Counted from the first letter of the stretch, positions 1-10,426 are shown. The stretch is 23,087 nt of DNA from Intoshia linei (GCA_001642005.1 LWCA01000591.1:1-23087), one strand, 5' to 3'. The notes: a model not told the origin generated them from the sequence alone. Program-made: numbers and translations.

Positions 1-56
1 TGAGAAAATATATTGCTAAAAAGGGGGCGGTAGGCAAAATGAGTTTGGGAACCCTG
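1..56. repeat. Right end of a hAT-type MITE (left part outside window)
   Basis: The terminus GTTTGGGAACCCTG ends at 56. Its reverse complement, CAGGGTTCCCAAAC, closely resembles the left terminus of the element at 4805 (CAGGGTTTTCCAAAC). CAG...CTG ends with a TTCCCAA core recur through the window and are typical of hAT-superfamily MITEs. The partner end and target duplication cannot be checked because the element starts before base 1. Confidence 0.5.
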
Positions 57-168
57 CTCTAGATCTTGTATTTTGTTAGAATCCTATTAATCAATAATTT
101 TAATTTTAAGGAACTAATAATATTATTAATAATATAGATGAGTTGTAAGATAACATTTCAGAAGTTGG

Positions 169-685
169 TTAATATTTGTCGCATAAAGTCTCATATAACT
201 CTAGTGTTATGTTTATCCTAATAAGAGAAGACAATATATCGATGTTCATTCTGTTTCTGCACTTGAATTTTATATGTGCTAATGTAGAAAATATTCTTTC
301 TACACAGGCGTTGCTGATGGGCAGAGAATAATCCTTTAAAGCAAATTTCGCCAGGTTTTTGAAAATTTGAATGCCACAAGAATTTCTATACTCATAAATA
401 CCTGCCAAAAATCTACATCCATCAATTAAAGCTATTTCGTTATTGAAATAGATTCTAAGATCTGTAACTTTGATGATCCTCCATTTTTCCTGGATTAAAT
501 CAATCATAGAAATGTCATCAAAAAAACAAAGAGGCAACGAGATAAAATCTGAATTTACATTTAATATATTTGTAGGTGAAAATTTTTTAATCCTATTCAA
601 AGCATCCACATGTTGTGAAATTCTTTTTCAAGTTTCTTTGATACATTTTATCAAAAATTGTTTCATTACGATAAGAATAGTCTGA
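169..685 (-). pseudogene. Decayed hAT transposase, C-terminal dimerisation region
   Basis: The minus-strand frame reads as the C-terminal part of a hAT-superfamily transposase. The diagnostic stretch LPISNACVERIFSTLAHIK followed by KCRNRMNIDIL lies near the end and is the conserved hAT dimerisation motif (normally S/N-ER-FS...K..RN-M). The frame ends with TAA at 169-171. Going upstream it is open to about 607, where the codon is GTG rather than ATG. A TGA then interrupts the same frame (around 625-627), beyond which family-like sequence (MKQFLIKCIKET) continues to roughly 685. The N-terminal zinc finger and DDE core are absent, so this is a truncated, stop-containing relic. It may derive from the kind of autonomous element that mobilised the hAT-type MITEs in this window, but no direct link is visible. 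Confidence 0.75.
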
Positions 686-1077
686 AATGGGGTGTCGAAA
701 AGTTGACAAGGATTGTCTTGTAGAATAACCTATATCGATTAAGGGCAAATCCAATATATTGAAGGGTCAAAATTAATGGTATCCAAATTTGAATGTTGTA
801 TAACTAATTTTTAATGATTCGTAAAAAGAATTTGTAAAAATTTGTTCAAAATAAACTAAAATTGATAGTACTACTATAATATGGTAACACTAATTAAACT
901 TCATAATTTTTTTTGGAAAAAACTATATAAAAATGTTTTGCCAAACGAAAAATTCCCGACAAGTATTGTTTCAACGTTCCAATTATAAATAATAGGACTA
1001 CATAGATCCTTTAATTAAAAAAACCGAGTCGATTTAATAAAATAAAGTTAATTTAAAATGAAATATTAATATTTCAA
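686..1077. other. Intergenic, upstream of TAPT1
   Basis: No coding signal seen. An AT-rich TATA-like string (TATATAAAA, about 924-932) lies roughly 145 bp before the TAPT1 start codon. In sequence this AT-rich such a string is expected by chance, so I do not call a promoter. An in-frame TAA (about 1054-1056) closes the TAPT1 frame upstream of its ATG. Confidence 0.4.
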
Positions 1078-4000
1078 ATGCGACAAAGATTTATCACAAA
1101 ACAGTGTCAAAACGATGAAAATGGATATGTGTTTAAAGATACAACAAAAGATACCCGTAAGATGTTAAATTTACAATGCGTTAATTTTTACGAAATAGGA
1201 ATTAATTCTCCAAAAAATGAATCAAGATTTAAATATCTTAAGGATATATTTATAGATTCTTTTGATTTTAATAATAAACCAGATTTAAATAACTCTGAAC
1301 AACACAAAGAATTTGAATCTAAATATTTCAGAATATATTCCTTTCTTTCAACCCCCTTATACTTGGAAAAGGTAAATTTAACAGTTAAGGTTGTCCAATA
1401 TTTTATGTCACATACGCTGCATCTTATTCGATTAAATTCAAAAAAGCTGATTTAAATTAAAAAATAATATTTACTACTTATACACTGTATAATATAATAT
1501 ACAGCAATAAATTAATTTTATAAATCGGGTTGATCACTCTTTAATACTCACACATACACAATTTGAATAGTTCTTTTGTACACGATTACATCATTGATAA
1601 CACTCTATATTTCTTCAATGAGATTAATAGGTGCGCTATAAGACGCATATCAACACCTATAAATTCATTTTCATTTGAAATTTCTTCCAGTTTACATTTT
1701 TTATAGTGAACAATTTTGCATCCAGGCAGCGATGTATTGTCACATTATATACACACATTTAATTTTCTCTTTATTTGTTTATTGAAGGTTTTCGCTTACT
1801 CAATCTAAATTACAGAAAGTTTCATAACATTTAAAAAAAAAACAAAACGTTTACCAATCATCGAATTTATGTGTTCTTCTCGGATTTTTATCAATCTTTG
1901 TCCGCCTCTTTGCAATGATGGTTTATCTCCTTTTCCAATCCAGGCATAAACTGTACTCATTGCCACGTCATTCGCTGCCACTACAACTTTCCAATCTCCG
2001 TTTTGATACCCATTCAATAGTTGACGCTTAGCTTCATCTTCATGTTGCACATACCTTCCTCTTTTATCTCCACGTTTTATACCTCTTGTCTCATTAAGGG
2101 ATTTAGTTGAACTGTCAATGTCATACATTTTTTTTACGCAATAATATAAAATGATATTCGAATGCAATACAGTATGAAGTATAGTACGAGTCGAATAGTT
2201 AAGTTTATTGTCGTAGATGTTATTACATCATTTGTAATACACTTTTACACTTGTACAATTATTGTATACCAATCGAATATATCGTTTTTTTAATTAAAAT
2301 GTCAACTTTTATAAATTGAATCGAAAACGGTGTATGTACTGTAGAATAGAGATTTTTTGAATAGATTTAAGATAGGTTTTTCATTTAATTGATTACTCTG
2401 AAATTTCCCTTCTAATGTTTAGTTAAAAAAATCTTCAAAAACCCTCTTCTTTAAGGTTTCATTAAAAAAATAACCTGAAAATTTTCCTTATAGGGCTTGG
2501 TTAAATAAAATTAAAAATCCTTCCCTTTAAGGTTTGGTAAAAAGTATTTTCATACCATTATTTTTATATTATGAAAATTGAGACTTATTTACCTAAAATC
2601 GTAGAATAAGTGATTAAAGTACCTAATCGTTATAAAAGTATTTATCCCGTTAAGTTTTACACGCATCATAGGCAGGGCTGTGGAGAAACAGCAGTAATCC
2701 CGGTTACTTGGAAATTGTAGGCCCCTATACATTTTTTAAAAATAATTAATTGGACTGTTAATAGAACCTTTTATTATACGATAATTTGGGTATACTTAAG
2801 AAAGTTTCCAACATTACCTATTAATAAATTACAAAAGTAGGCTCCTCATGATTGTAGTGATCATATGGCCCTCCACGGCCCTGGGCATAGGTTATCATTT
2901 CTAATATATAGATATAAACGGTTTCTAAAATTTCACATGTACGAACCCCGTTATTTTTGACATAACAAATATACAACAAGCTCGACTGTGTTGTACTGGT
3001 ACAAACTATCTATCTGCCGAGGGCCGAGTTAGAAATTGTGTTTATTAAATTGTAGAACTTAATTTTTTAATTAAAAGATAACCGACACTTTTTTACTGAT
3101 TTAAATTTAGTTTATCTCATATGGATTTTTACACTGCTACATTATTTTTTTGTATACCATATTTGTATTGCCAATTCATTTTTTTAAAATACTGTTTAAA
3201 TTGATATACGACAAAATTAATGGAAGAACGTAAGTAATTATTTTATTTTAAAATTGTTCAAATTATTAAAATTATTGAATAGTTTTTTTTATTAATATTT
3301 GTGAATATTTTAAAAACCCATAAAATATATAGTAATTTTTAAGGTCATATTGGTTCAATGATAATTTGCGAATATTATTTGTTAAAGGATCCTTGATATT
3401 TCTGGGAATATTTCTCATAAAATATATAGACATTTCAATGGTCTATCATGTGATTCGAGTCCAATCTATTATGAAAATATATATTATTTACAATATGCTC
3501 GAAGTATTTTTAATTTAAAATAAATTTAATTAATGAGGTAATTTTATTTTGATGAATATTTAGGTTTTTGACAGATTAATTTCTTCGTATGGTCAAGATT
3601 TGTATGATTCTTTATTCTGGGTAATGTCAAAGAAATCATCCTATAAACCAAAACTGTTTACCACTTCTACCGCTTATATTCTTACATTTGTTTATGTTTG
3701 TTTATTTTGTTATTTTCAAGTTTTAGTTACGTTTTAGATATCCATATTATAATCATTCTTTTTCAAGCCACAGCTTTACACGTTGCTTTTAATTCAAATA
3801 ACAAAAGCTTGATAACAGTTATATTGTCTAATAATGTAATTAATTTGTTTTTTATTTAAAATATTTATTTAGTTTGTTGAATTAAAGGGAAGTGTTTTTA
3901 AGAAATTTGAAAAAAATAACCTTTTTCAAGTCTCTTGTAGTGATGTTAGAGAAAGATTTCATATTCTTGTTTTAATTATTGTTGTTTGTTATCGAAATGT

Positions 4001-7000
4001 ATCTGAACAAAATTTTACCATGGGTAATTTTATTGCAGTTGTTATTAGATATTGGAAATAATTGATTACAATCAGTTACTTTGTATACACCAATTAATTG
4101 TTTGTTAAATATTCATTTTTCAATTAATTGGTTTTTTTCATATAACTGAAAAATATAAATTGAATCCTTTTATTGACAAAATCGTTGGATGAAAAAATTA
4201 ATTAAATTTTTTTTATGTGGTTTAAAAATTAAATTTAATTATTATACACTATAATTTATAATAATACAATATTAAGGTGTCAAGTTGATACTGTCAACAC
4301 TCGTTGTAGTGTATCACAGTCCCAACATTCTTTAATTATTTCCAGAAACAAATTTATTTTTAAATTGGAAGGAAGAAATAAAATAAATAATATGAAAATA
4401 TTTTCTAAATACACTAATAATAATAAATGTATTATTGTGCAAATAAAATATAATGCAACTAAATTAATTTGATATCGTATAATAAAATATTAACAACTTT
4501 ACATTTTTCTATGAAATTTTAGAAAAATAGAAACGCGTTAGTCACCAGAAAAATGATTTATTTAACCTACTAGCTTAAATGTTTTGTACTTCGGACAAAC
4601 AGCATCCTAGTATATTCATTATAACCACATGACAGTTTTTAAAAATGATTATGATGATATTGTTATCAATCTTTAATTAATTGATTTTTTTGGAATAATT
4701 TTTACCAATTAATTGCAATTAAATAAGTTGCAATGAATTAATTCCAATCCCTCGTTATTATTAATACTATTTTTTAAGGTTTATTCATTTTTACGCTATT
4801 AGAGCAGGGTTTTCCAAACTTTTAGCTCACATTCACATTTTTTGTTTTAATAAAATATTTCAGAAAAAAAATATATCAATACTAAAATGCTTTTTTGACC
4901 CTTAAGTCGCCACTTATTCGGATTGAAATTTTTTGTGTGTGTAACAGGATACAACTGTACCACCTGTAAATTTTTTAAATTCTAGGGCTGTTTTCATTAA
5001 AAAAGAAGGGTAATTTGGGGTTTTGGCTCCTGAAGATATTTTTTTTAAATTCTCTAATTCGTTTGATTTTCAAAAAAAGGACAATTGGGGTTTTTGACCT
5101 GTAAGATGTGAGTTTGGGAGGTTGAAATTTATATTATTATGACTTTATAAAATTCTAAAACTGGTAGTTATTGAAATAAAGTAGAACACACACAAACAAA
5201 TATTGCGTAGCATATTAAATAAGTAAGGATGATATGTATACTGATATATATGAGATCCATGAGATGTAATTATTACCCTTATAGTTTTGAATCAAAACTT
5301 TTGATATAAAACTTGAGTACACAAAACTAAACTTTAAAAATGTGGAAAATTAATAATATATTGTATTTATTTTAGATAATACAATGGAATTAATTTTCAA
5401 TATTTTTTTATTGTATGGATCAGAGTTTCTAGTCGATTGGATGAAACATGGATTTATTACAAAATTTAACGATATTTCTCCAGAGGTAAAATTTGGTTAA
5501 TCCTGCACATTGCAGTTATACAATGTTTATTTTTATTTATTTTTAGGTTTATAATGATTATTTACTTTCTCTTTGTCGACACATGAAGGAAAACTGGCAA
5601 AATACGGTTATTATTGTTTTATTGAGGAAATAATTATATTAGATTAAATTATAATTAAAATTAAATCACTTTTTATGTCATCGATTAACTTTTTTGTAGT
5701 GATAATTAAAAAACACTTACTCTTAAAAAAATAATAAATGGGTATAAGGAATCAGGTAACGATTTTCATAAAGTGCTTGAAACTACGCCAATTGAGTCTA
5801 CTATCGATTTGTAGATCGATCGATTGATGCATGTTATTTACAACTACATATTACTTGTTTTTATTTATTTGTATCATTTTTAGAGTAAATATGTCTATAT
5901 GGACCAAATTTCTCGAAAATTTGGCTTCTCACCAATACCTTTATCTATATTGCTACTTCGTACAATCATGAATTCATTTGTTGTTAATTTAAAATATGTT
6001 TCTGTTACAATTATAATAGCTTTAATGTAAGTTTTAACATTTTTAATTTACTTAAAATCTACATTTCATGAAATGCCGAACCAGCTATGCGTGAGGTCCC
6101 GAAAATGATATTGAGGCCCCTGCAAAAAAAAATTTTCAAAAACAATACGTAACGTTGAATCAGAAAATATAATAAAAACAAGTATCATATATTAACCCAG
6201 TCTTTCTTAAACTGGGGTCCGCGAAATATTTTTTGAAAAATATAATAATTTTTTTTAAATTAATTTTTAATAACATTTAAATGCAGAAATATACATATTT
6301 AAAAAGTAGTAAGCATTAAAATTTGATTAAATCTCGTTCATTAAATTTAATTCCCGTATTTTTCATGTTATACAAAAAAATGAGAAAGTCTCATAATCAA
6401 CTGCTATTATATTCTAATATACGTTGGTTGTCATTCGGTAAAGTACTTTGAAGATTTTTTAATTGTTCAAATTAAAATGTTTTTAAATCAAAAAATTCAA
6501 TAAGAAATATTATCTTATCTAATAATTATTATGGGGATATGAAATTTTTTTTCAGTTTAGGGACCAACTGTAAATTAAGTTGGGAACCGCTGTGCTAAAC
6601 ATTCGTTTTTGCGTTTAATATAAAATAAAATCAAAATATTACAAATATTAAACATCTTTAAAGTAAATTTTGTTATATTTCATTAACATACAGCTCCGAT
6701 GAATCTGATCTTGATAATTTAATATATGAAAGTTAAAATCAAGAAGAAAATGGAAATATTACAAACTTTCAAAAAAATAAAATTTTGAACCTTGTCAAAT
6801 AAATATATCTATTTTTTTATCCACTGAAATGATGACATTTTTAAACTTGTAAACCAGTTAACAGGTTAAATGCTAGCCTTGAGTCTTCATTTACAAATGT
6901 ATATTTTTGTTCAAGTCAATATTTCATGAATAAACGTTACCTATAAGTATTCCGTTTGTTTCGTGTGGATTGAGTCGATTCAAAAATTTGGTCGACTTAT

Positions 7001-7795
7001 AAATTTGTTACCGAAAAGCTCAATAAAATCATTATACAATGTATCATGTTTTCCGAGGGGTTACTATTAAAAATAGTGTGAAATTTTAAATTTTATTTAT
7101 TTAAACTTGACTTACAAATTGCTCCTCTTGATTTGATTAAATTTTGCCTATGAATTCAGTAGTTTGCATAACATGATTGATTAAATTGAGAATATTTGAA
7201 TTAGTGTTGAAACTCCAAGCTCCATAATCATACTTTGTTACTATGTATATTATGTGTTGTTTTTTCACTTTTTTAGCTCGCTGTGGTATAGTCATATCAG
7301 ACATTTTAATTCTTTTTATTTAGATTAATTGCCAGTTATGTTTTAATCGGTTTAATTACGTATAAAATTAGTTTAAAAATAGTGATTTACAATAATTTAT
7401 CAAATTTGGAAACGTTTACTAGCCGAAAATCTGTTAAAACTACATCAAAGCCAATATATTACAGCCAATTAGATGTGCATTATAAAAGCGTTTCTGGAAA
7501 ATCAATTTCATTCCGTGATACTTCAAACATTGACGATTCGTCACAGTTATCATTACAACAAAATGAGTATAATATTAAACGAAAGAGTTCCTTTATATAT
7601 GACAAACAAAAACAAAAAACCAAGTTGTATAGATCTAAAAGCATTGATTTTATTCATTTATATATTGATAATGAGACTATCCAAAATAAAGAATCCAATC
7701 AAGCTGCATCTCCAGCTGTAACCAATAAATTAAAACCAAAAATTAAAATTGATGAAATAGACCGATATACAATGGTTGCAAATAGAATTGTTTAA
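1078..7795 (+). CDS. TAPT1: TAPT1 family multi-pass membrane protein (10 exons)
   Basis: Exons: 1078-1371, 3111-3229, 3344-3503, 3564-3699, 3738-3835, 3873-4023, 5376-5485, 5547-5606, 5884-6026, 7324-7795. All junctions keep phase and give 580 residues, close to vertebrate TAPT1. Family landmarks in order are RIYSFLSTPLYLEK (end exon 1), MVYHVIRVQS and KIYIIYNMLE (exon 3), FDRLISSYGQD (exon 4), ATALHVAFNSNNKSL (exon 5), VELKGSVFKKFEKNNLFQ (exon 6), WMKHGFITKFNDI (exon 7), RKFGFSPIPLSILLLR (exon 9) and the C-terminal tail EIDRYTMVANRI (exon 10). Several hydrophobic spans in exons 2-9 are membrane segments; the N-terminal ~80 residues are hydrophilic and divergent. The ATG at 1078 is the first after an in-frame TAA. 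Known role of the family: ER/Golgi-associated membrane protein needed for ciliogenesis and skeletal patterning in vertebrates. Long introns 1, 6 and 9 carry MITEs; the exon 8 donor (GTTATT) is weak. Function here is by homology. Confidence 0.93.
1640..2167 (-). pseudogene. Tc1/mariner-type (IS630 superfamily) transposase relic in TAPT1 intron 1
   Basis: The minus-strand frame from 2167 carries a helix-turn-helix N-terminal region. The segment AANDVAMSTVYAWIGKG, followed by LQRGGQRLIKI and EEHINSMI, matches the DNA-binding start of Tc1/mariner-like transposases (a TAYxWI recognition helix, then RGG). Past about 1850 the frame degenerates. A second recognisable patch, LDAKLFTIKNVNWKKF, lies at about 1680-1728 in another frame, among stops. 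The DDE/D catalytic triad is not found. The relic sits antisense within TAPT1 intron 1, so it cannot be a TAPT1 exon. The family call rests on motif recall only. Confidence 0.6.
2405..2548. repeat. Degenerate tandem repeat, ~36-40 bp unit
   Basis: Four imperfect units begin near 2405, 2441, 2481 and 2517. Each has a pyrimidine-rich CCCTTC/CCTT block, then TTTAAGGTTTGGTT-like sequence, then an A-rich run. The spacing is 36, 40 and 36 bp. It lies inside TAPT1 intron 1. Divergence between units suggests an old array, possibly the interior of a decayed element, like the A-rich minisatellite at 15899. Confidence 0.45.
2673..2883. repeat. hAT-type MITE (CAGGGCTGTGGAG termini) in TAPT1 intron 1
   Basis: The left end CAGGGCTGTGGAG at 2673 and the right end CTCCACGGCCCTG at 2871-2883 form an inverted repeat with one mismatch. 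The flanking 8-mers ATCATAGG (2665-2672) and GGCATAGG (2884-2891) match at six of eight positions, as expected for a hAT 8-bp target duplication that has diverged. The element is 211 bp with no coding capacity. Its termini differ from the TTCCCAACC family elsewhere in the window, so it is probably a separate family. Confidence 0.65.
4586..4603. repeat. Fragment shared in inverted orientation with the MITE at 14164
   Basis: These 18 bases are the exact reverse complement of 14558-14575, which lies inside the MITE at 14164-14702. Flanking CTAG sequences are also partly shared. This suggests that roughly 4550-4620 in TAPT1 intron 6 is a decayed fragment of that family in the opposite orientation. 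Confidence 0.45.
4805..5124. repeat. Decayed hAT-type MITE in TAPT1 intron 6
   Basis: The left terminus CAGGGTTTTCCAAACTTTTAG starts at 4805 and is the counterpart of the end at 43-56. GTGAGTTTGGGAGG at about 5108-5121 resembles the opposite end but lacks the terminal CCCTG, and no target duplication is visible, so the right boundary is approximate. The interior (about 5045-5100) contains a segment shared in inverse orientation with 8950-9015 and 11755-11815. Confidence 0.45.
6198..6592. repeat. hAT-type MITE in TAPT1 intron 9
   Basis: The left end CAGTCTTTCTTAAACTGGGG starts at 6198 and the right end AAGTTGGGAACCGCTG stops at 6592. The ends form a diverged inverted repeat with a TTCCCAA-like core. 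Candidate 8-bp duplications TATTAACC and TGCTAAAC agree at only five positions, consistent with an old insertion. Length about 395 bp, AT-rich and non-coding. Confidence 0.6.
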
Positions 7796-8028
7796 TAAGT
7801 TATTAAATGTAATGTATTTCATTTTTAATTCATTTTATTTAAATTCCTTACCCATTTGTATAATTTCAATCTCTAAAGTAGAAATTGAAAACTAATAATC
7901 ATCTACCCACAATTATGAAAATTTTCGTTGCAATTGACAGTTTACAAAAATATGGAAAATACAGACTTGTTATTTCATTTGGAAAACTGAAAGTTTTCAT
8001 TACTTTTTATATAATCATTTGTTTTAAT

Positions 8029-8238
8029 ATGAATTGTTTAAATTTATTTATCATTATATTTTTGTGTGTATTTGTCAATTCGTTGAATGGTTATTTATCT
8101 GATGTATTCGTGTTTGACAAACCAGAATTTCAAATTATCTTTAAAAATAATCGAGAGTTGTATAGATATCTAAATTCTATCAGGATGTATTATGTGTTAT
8201 TGTCACGTCCAAGATTTATTTTGTATATAGGGTTATAA
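8029..8238 (+). CDS. Neuropeptide F/Y-like precursor ending in RPRF
   Basis: From the ATG at 8029 the frame encodes 69 residues. Residues 1-21 are a clear signal peptide (MNCLNLFIIIFLCVFVNSLNG). Residues 22-63 match the long neuropeptide F/Y fold. A proline-containing start (KPEF) precedes the amphipathic helix signature ELYRYLNSIRMYY, and the segment ends in SRPRF. Lophotrochozoan NPFs have the pattern (N)ELRxYLxxLNxYYxxxxRPRF. NPFs act as secreted ligands of NPY/NPF-type G-protein-coupled receptors in feeding and reproduction. Oddities: the expected amidation glycine after RPRF is replaced by Ile, the tail is ILYIGL then TAA, and there is no dibasic cleavage site. The family's usual intron in the penultimate Arg codon is not visible. 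The frame is open upstream (another ATG at 7915), but the 8029 start puts the signal peptide at the N terminus. It lies 233 bp after the TAPT1 stop. Confidence 0.72.
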   Translation: MNCLNLFIIIFLCVFVNSLNGYLSDVFVFDKPEFQIIFKNNRELYRYLNSIRMYYVLLSRPRFILYIGL

Positions 8239-8252
8239 TTATACTTGTAGAA

Positions 8253-8781
8253 CAGTGTTTCCCAATCTTTTTAATGCTAGGCCCCACTGAAAAAAAATTC
8301 GAGCGAATTATAATAAAATAAAGATAAAAACAATATTAATGTATTTATACTTTAGAATTAACGAGACGATTGAGCCTGACCATTCTGACAGAGTTTATTA
8401 ATATTAGGTACTAATTTTGTAAGCATTAATCGTAGATCTCCCCTTTTTGAATTTTTAGTTTATTTATTTTTTTGTCAGTAAGTCTAAACCCGCATTCTGC
8501 TAAATATGAGGATGGAAATGGCAACAAAGCAATCCTAGCAAAAGTAGTAAGTGGGATAATTTTGTAAATTTGAATTCAATAGCCTACGATCATTAAAGAT
8601 ATATTTGTTTTTTGTCATTCTAATAATTTAATATAATACAATCAATTGTTTCAAGTATCACATAACCACTTATAAACCTTGAATATTGAATATTGTATAA
8701 AATTCACAATAAATTAATCTAAAGTTTTGATAATCCTATAAATTTGTAATATTTCCCAGGCCCCATGGTTGGGAAACACTG
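8253..8781. repeat. hAT-type MITE, copy 1, perfect 8-bp target duplication
   Basis: The left terminus CAGTGTTTCCCAATC starts at 8253 and the right terminus GGTTGGGAAACACTG ends at 8781. It is flanked by identical TTGTAGAA copies at 8245-8252 and 8782-8789, a perfect hAT target duplication. The subterminal GGCCCCACT/GGCCCCATGG blocks identify a family shared with 9034-9653 and 14164-14702. The insertion begins 15 bp after the stop codon of the NPF-like gene. Confidence 0.9.
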
Positions 8782-8920
8782 TTGTAGAAATTAGTTTGAT
8801 AAAAAATTTAAATGTTTAAAATAAAAGAATCGTTAAATTTTTTAAATTAATGATTCACTTAATCGTAAATTCGAAACACGGTGAGATTTTGGACTAATAT
8901 TTCATAATTATAATTAAATA
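8565..8920. repeat. 356-bp direct duplication, first copy (second copy 9437-9792)
   Basis: By eye 8565-8920 is identical, with a constant offset of 872, to 9437-9792. The shared block runs from the middle of the MITE through its right end and about 139 bp of right-flanking DNA. It stops at 8920, immediately before the only N in the window. Sequence left of the block differs between the copies. This is more likely a scaffold-joining artefact than a biological duplication. Confidence 0.85.
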
Positions 8921-8921
8921 N
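8921..8921. other. Single N: likely contig join
   Basis: This is the only ambiguous base. It immediately follows the end of a 356-bp exact duplication, as expected when two overlapping contigs are placed side by side with a minimal gap instead of being merged. Confidence 0.75.
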
Positions 8922-9033
8922 TTTTTTTCAATTTTTATTTTTAGACAATTAGTCCTTTAATGTCAAAAACCTCAATTATCCTTTTTTTAACATCAAACGA
9001 TTCCCAGAATTTAAAAAAATGTATACTCTAATA

Positions 9034-9653
9034 CAGTGTTTCCCAACCTTTTTTATGCTAGGCCCCACTTTTATTCTTAAAAAAATTCCAGGCCCCACTG
9101 AAAAAAAATTCGAACGAATTATAATAAAATATTGATCAAAACAATAATAATGTATTTATTTTTTAGAATTAATGAGACGATTGAGCCTGACGATTCTGAC
9201 AGAGTGTATTAATATTAGGTATTAATGTTGTAAGCTTTAATCGTAGATCTCCTTTTTTTGAAATTTTTAGTCTATTTTTTGTCAGTAAGTCTAAAACTGC
9301 ACTAAACCCGCATTCTGCTTTTTAAATAAGAGGATAAAAATGGCAACAAAGCAATCCTAGCAAAAGTAATTAAATCAATTAGTCAAGTCGGATAATTTTG
9401 CAAATTTGGAATTTTGCATATACTTATCAATTTAGTTAAATTTGAATTCAATAGCCTACGATCATTAAAGATATATTTGTTTTTTGTCATTCTAATAATT
9501 TAATATAATACAATCAATTGTTTCAAGTATCACATAACCACTTATAAACCTTGAATATTGAATATTGTATAAAATTCACAATAAATTAATCTAAAGTTTT
9601 GATAATCCTATAAATTTGTAATATTTCCCAGGCCCCATGGTTGGGAAACACTG
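9034..9653. repeat. hAT-type MITE, copy 2, mismatched flanks
   Basis: It belongs to the same family as 8253-8781: CAGTGTTTCCCAACC at 9034, GGTTGGGAAACACTG ending at 9653. The left half differs from copy 1 by substitutions and extra segments (a repeated GGCCCCACT block near 9060-9098, and extra sequence near 9368-9436). From 9437 onward it is identical to copy 1. The right flank is TTGTAGAA but the left flank is CTCTAATA, so the two ends do not share a target duplication. This suggests the left half comes from a different locus. Confidence 0.8.
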
Positions 9654-10163
9654 TTGTAGAAATTAGTTTGATAAAAAATTTAAATGTTTAAAATAAAAGA
9701 ATCGTTAAATTTTTTAAATTAATGATTCACTTAATCGTAAATTCGAAACACGGTGAGATTTTGGACTAATATTTCATAATTATAATTAAATAACACATTT
9801 AATGTTAGAATAAGCTCAAAATTGATTTAGATTTTTCAAGTCTTACATTCCATATTCATGAGACTAATTTCTTTTGAAATTCATTTTATCATAAATAAAG
9901 ATAATTATTATTATATCAACATTTTTTTTCACTACTAATTGATAAATATTTTATCTTAAATCACTGCCGTTTCATAAATTGTAAGTCCTGTTGTCGGAAT
10001 CCCCGTAAACTGAGTATACTTTGTATGTAATTGATATTTTAATGTAAAATGGTATTGTTTTTTGATTGAAGATATCAATTTCACAAATCGTCACAAATTA
10101 TATTTATTTTCATGAAATACTCTAAAAGCGTGAATTTATGTAATTTTTGAACCATTACTGCCA

Positions 10164-10328
10164 CAGTCCGACCTACCTAGTTCGAGTCACCGAAAATGAA
10201 AAATAGGCCTCTAAAATTTTTTTTCACACAAAATCGCTATGATATTCAAGAATATAATTTTTTTAATGCTCAATTTAGAGAAAATAGGCCCCCAAAGAAA
10301 GTCTCTGTGTACGGTAGATTCGCCACTG
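10164..10328. repeat. Short hAT-like element relic (CAGTGGCGAATC-type end)
   Basis: The right end ATTCGCCACTG stops at 10328; its reverse complement, CAGTGGCGAAT, is a common hAT-MITE start. The left end CAGTCCGACCTACC at 10164 is weakly complementary. The interior CACCGAAAATGAAAAATAGGC resembles CCCGAAAATGATATTGAGGC near 6098, indicating a repeat family. No convincing target duplication. Confidence 0.35.
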
Positions 10329-10426
10329 GTTACTCTTGTATTTAGATTAAAAAATATACAAAAATATTTTTTATAGTACTCATGGTCTATATATACCAAT
10401 TTGGCAACTCTTCAGTTATTATATAC

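Noticed and set aside
470-685. Plus-strand 71-codon frame
   Set aside because: It is antisense to the hAT transposase relic and has no recognisable features.
924-932. TATATAAAA as the TAPT1 TATA box
   Set aside because: Such strings are common in this AT-rich DNA, and the transcription start is unknown.
4024-4038. A 15-nt GT...CAG stretch after TAPT1 exon 6 as an intron
   Set aside because: It is too short to splice and leads to a stop within a few codons. Joining 4023 to 5376 restores phase and family similarity.
10211-10399. Minus-strand 62-codon frame
   Set aside because: It mostly overlaps the repeat relic 10164-10328, has no domain, and is expected by chance at this length.
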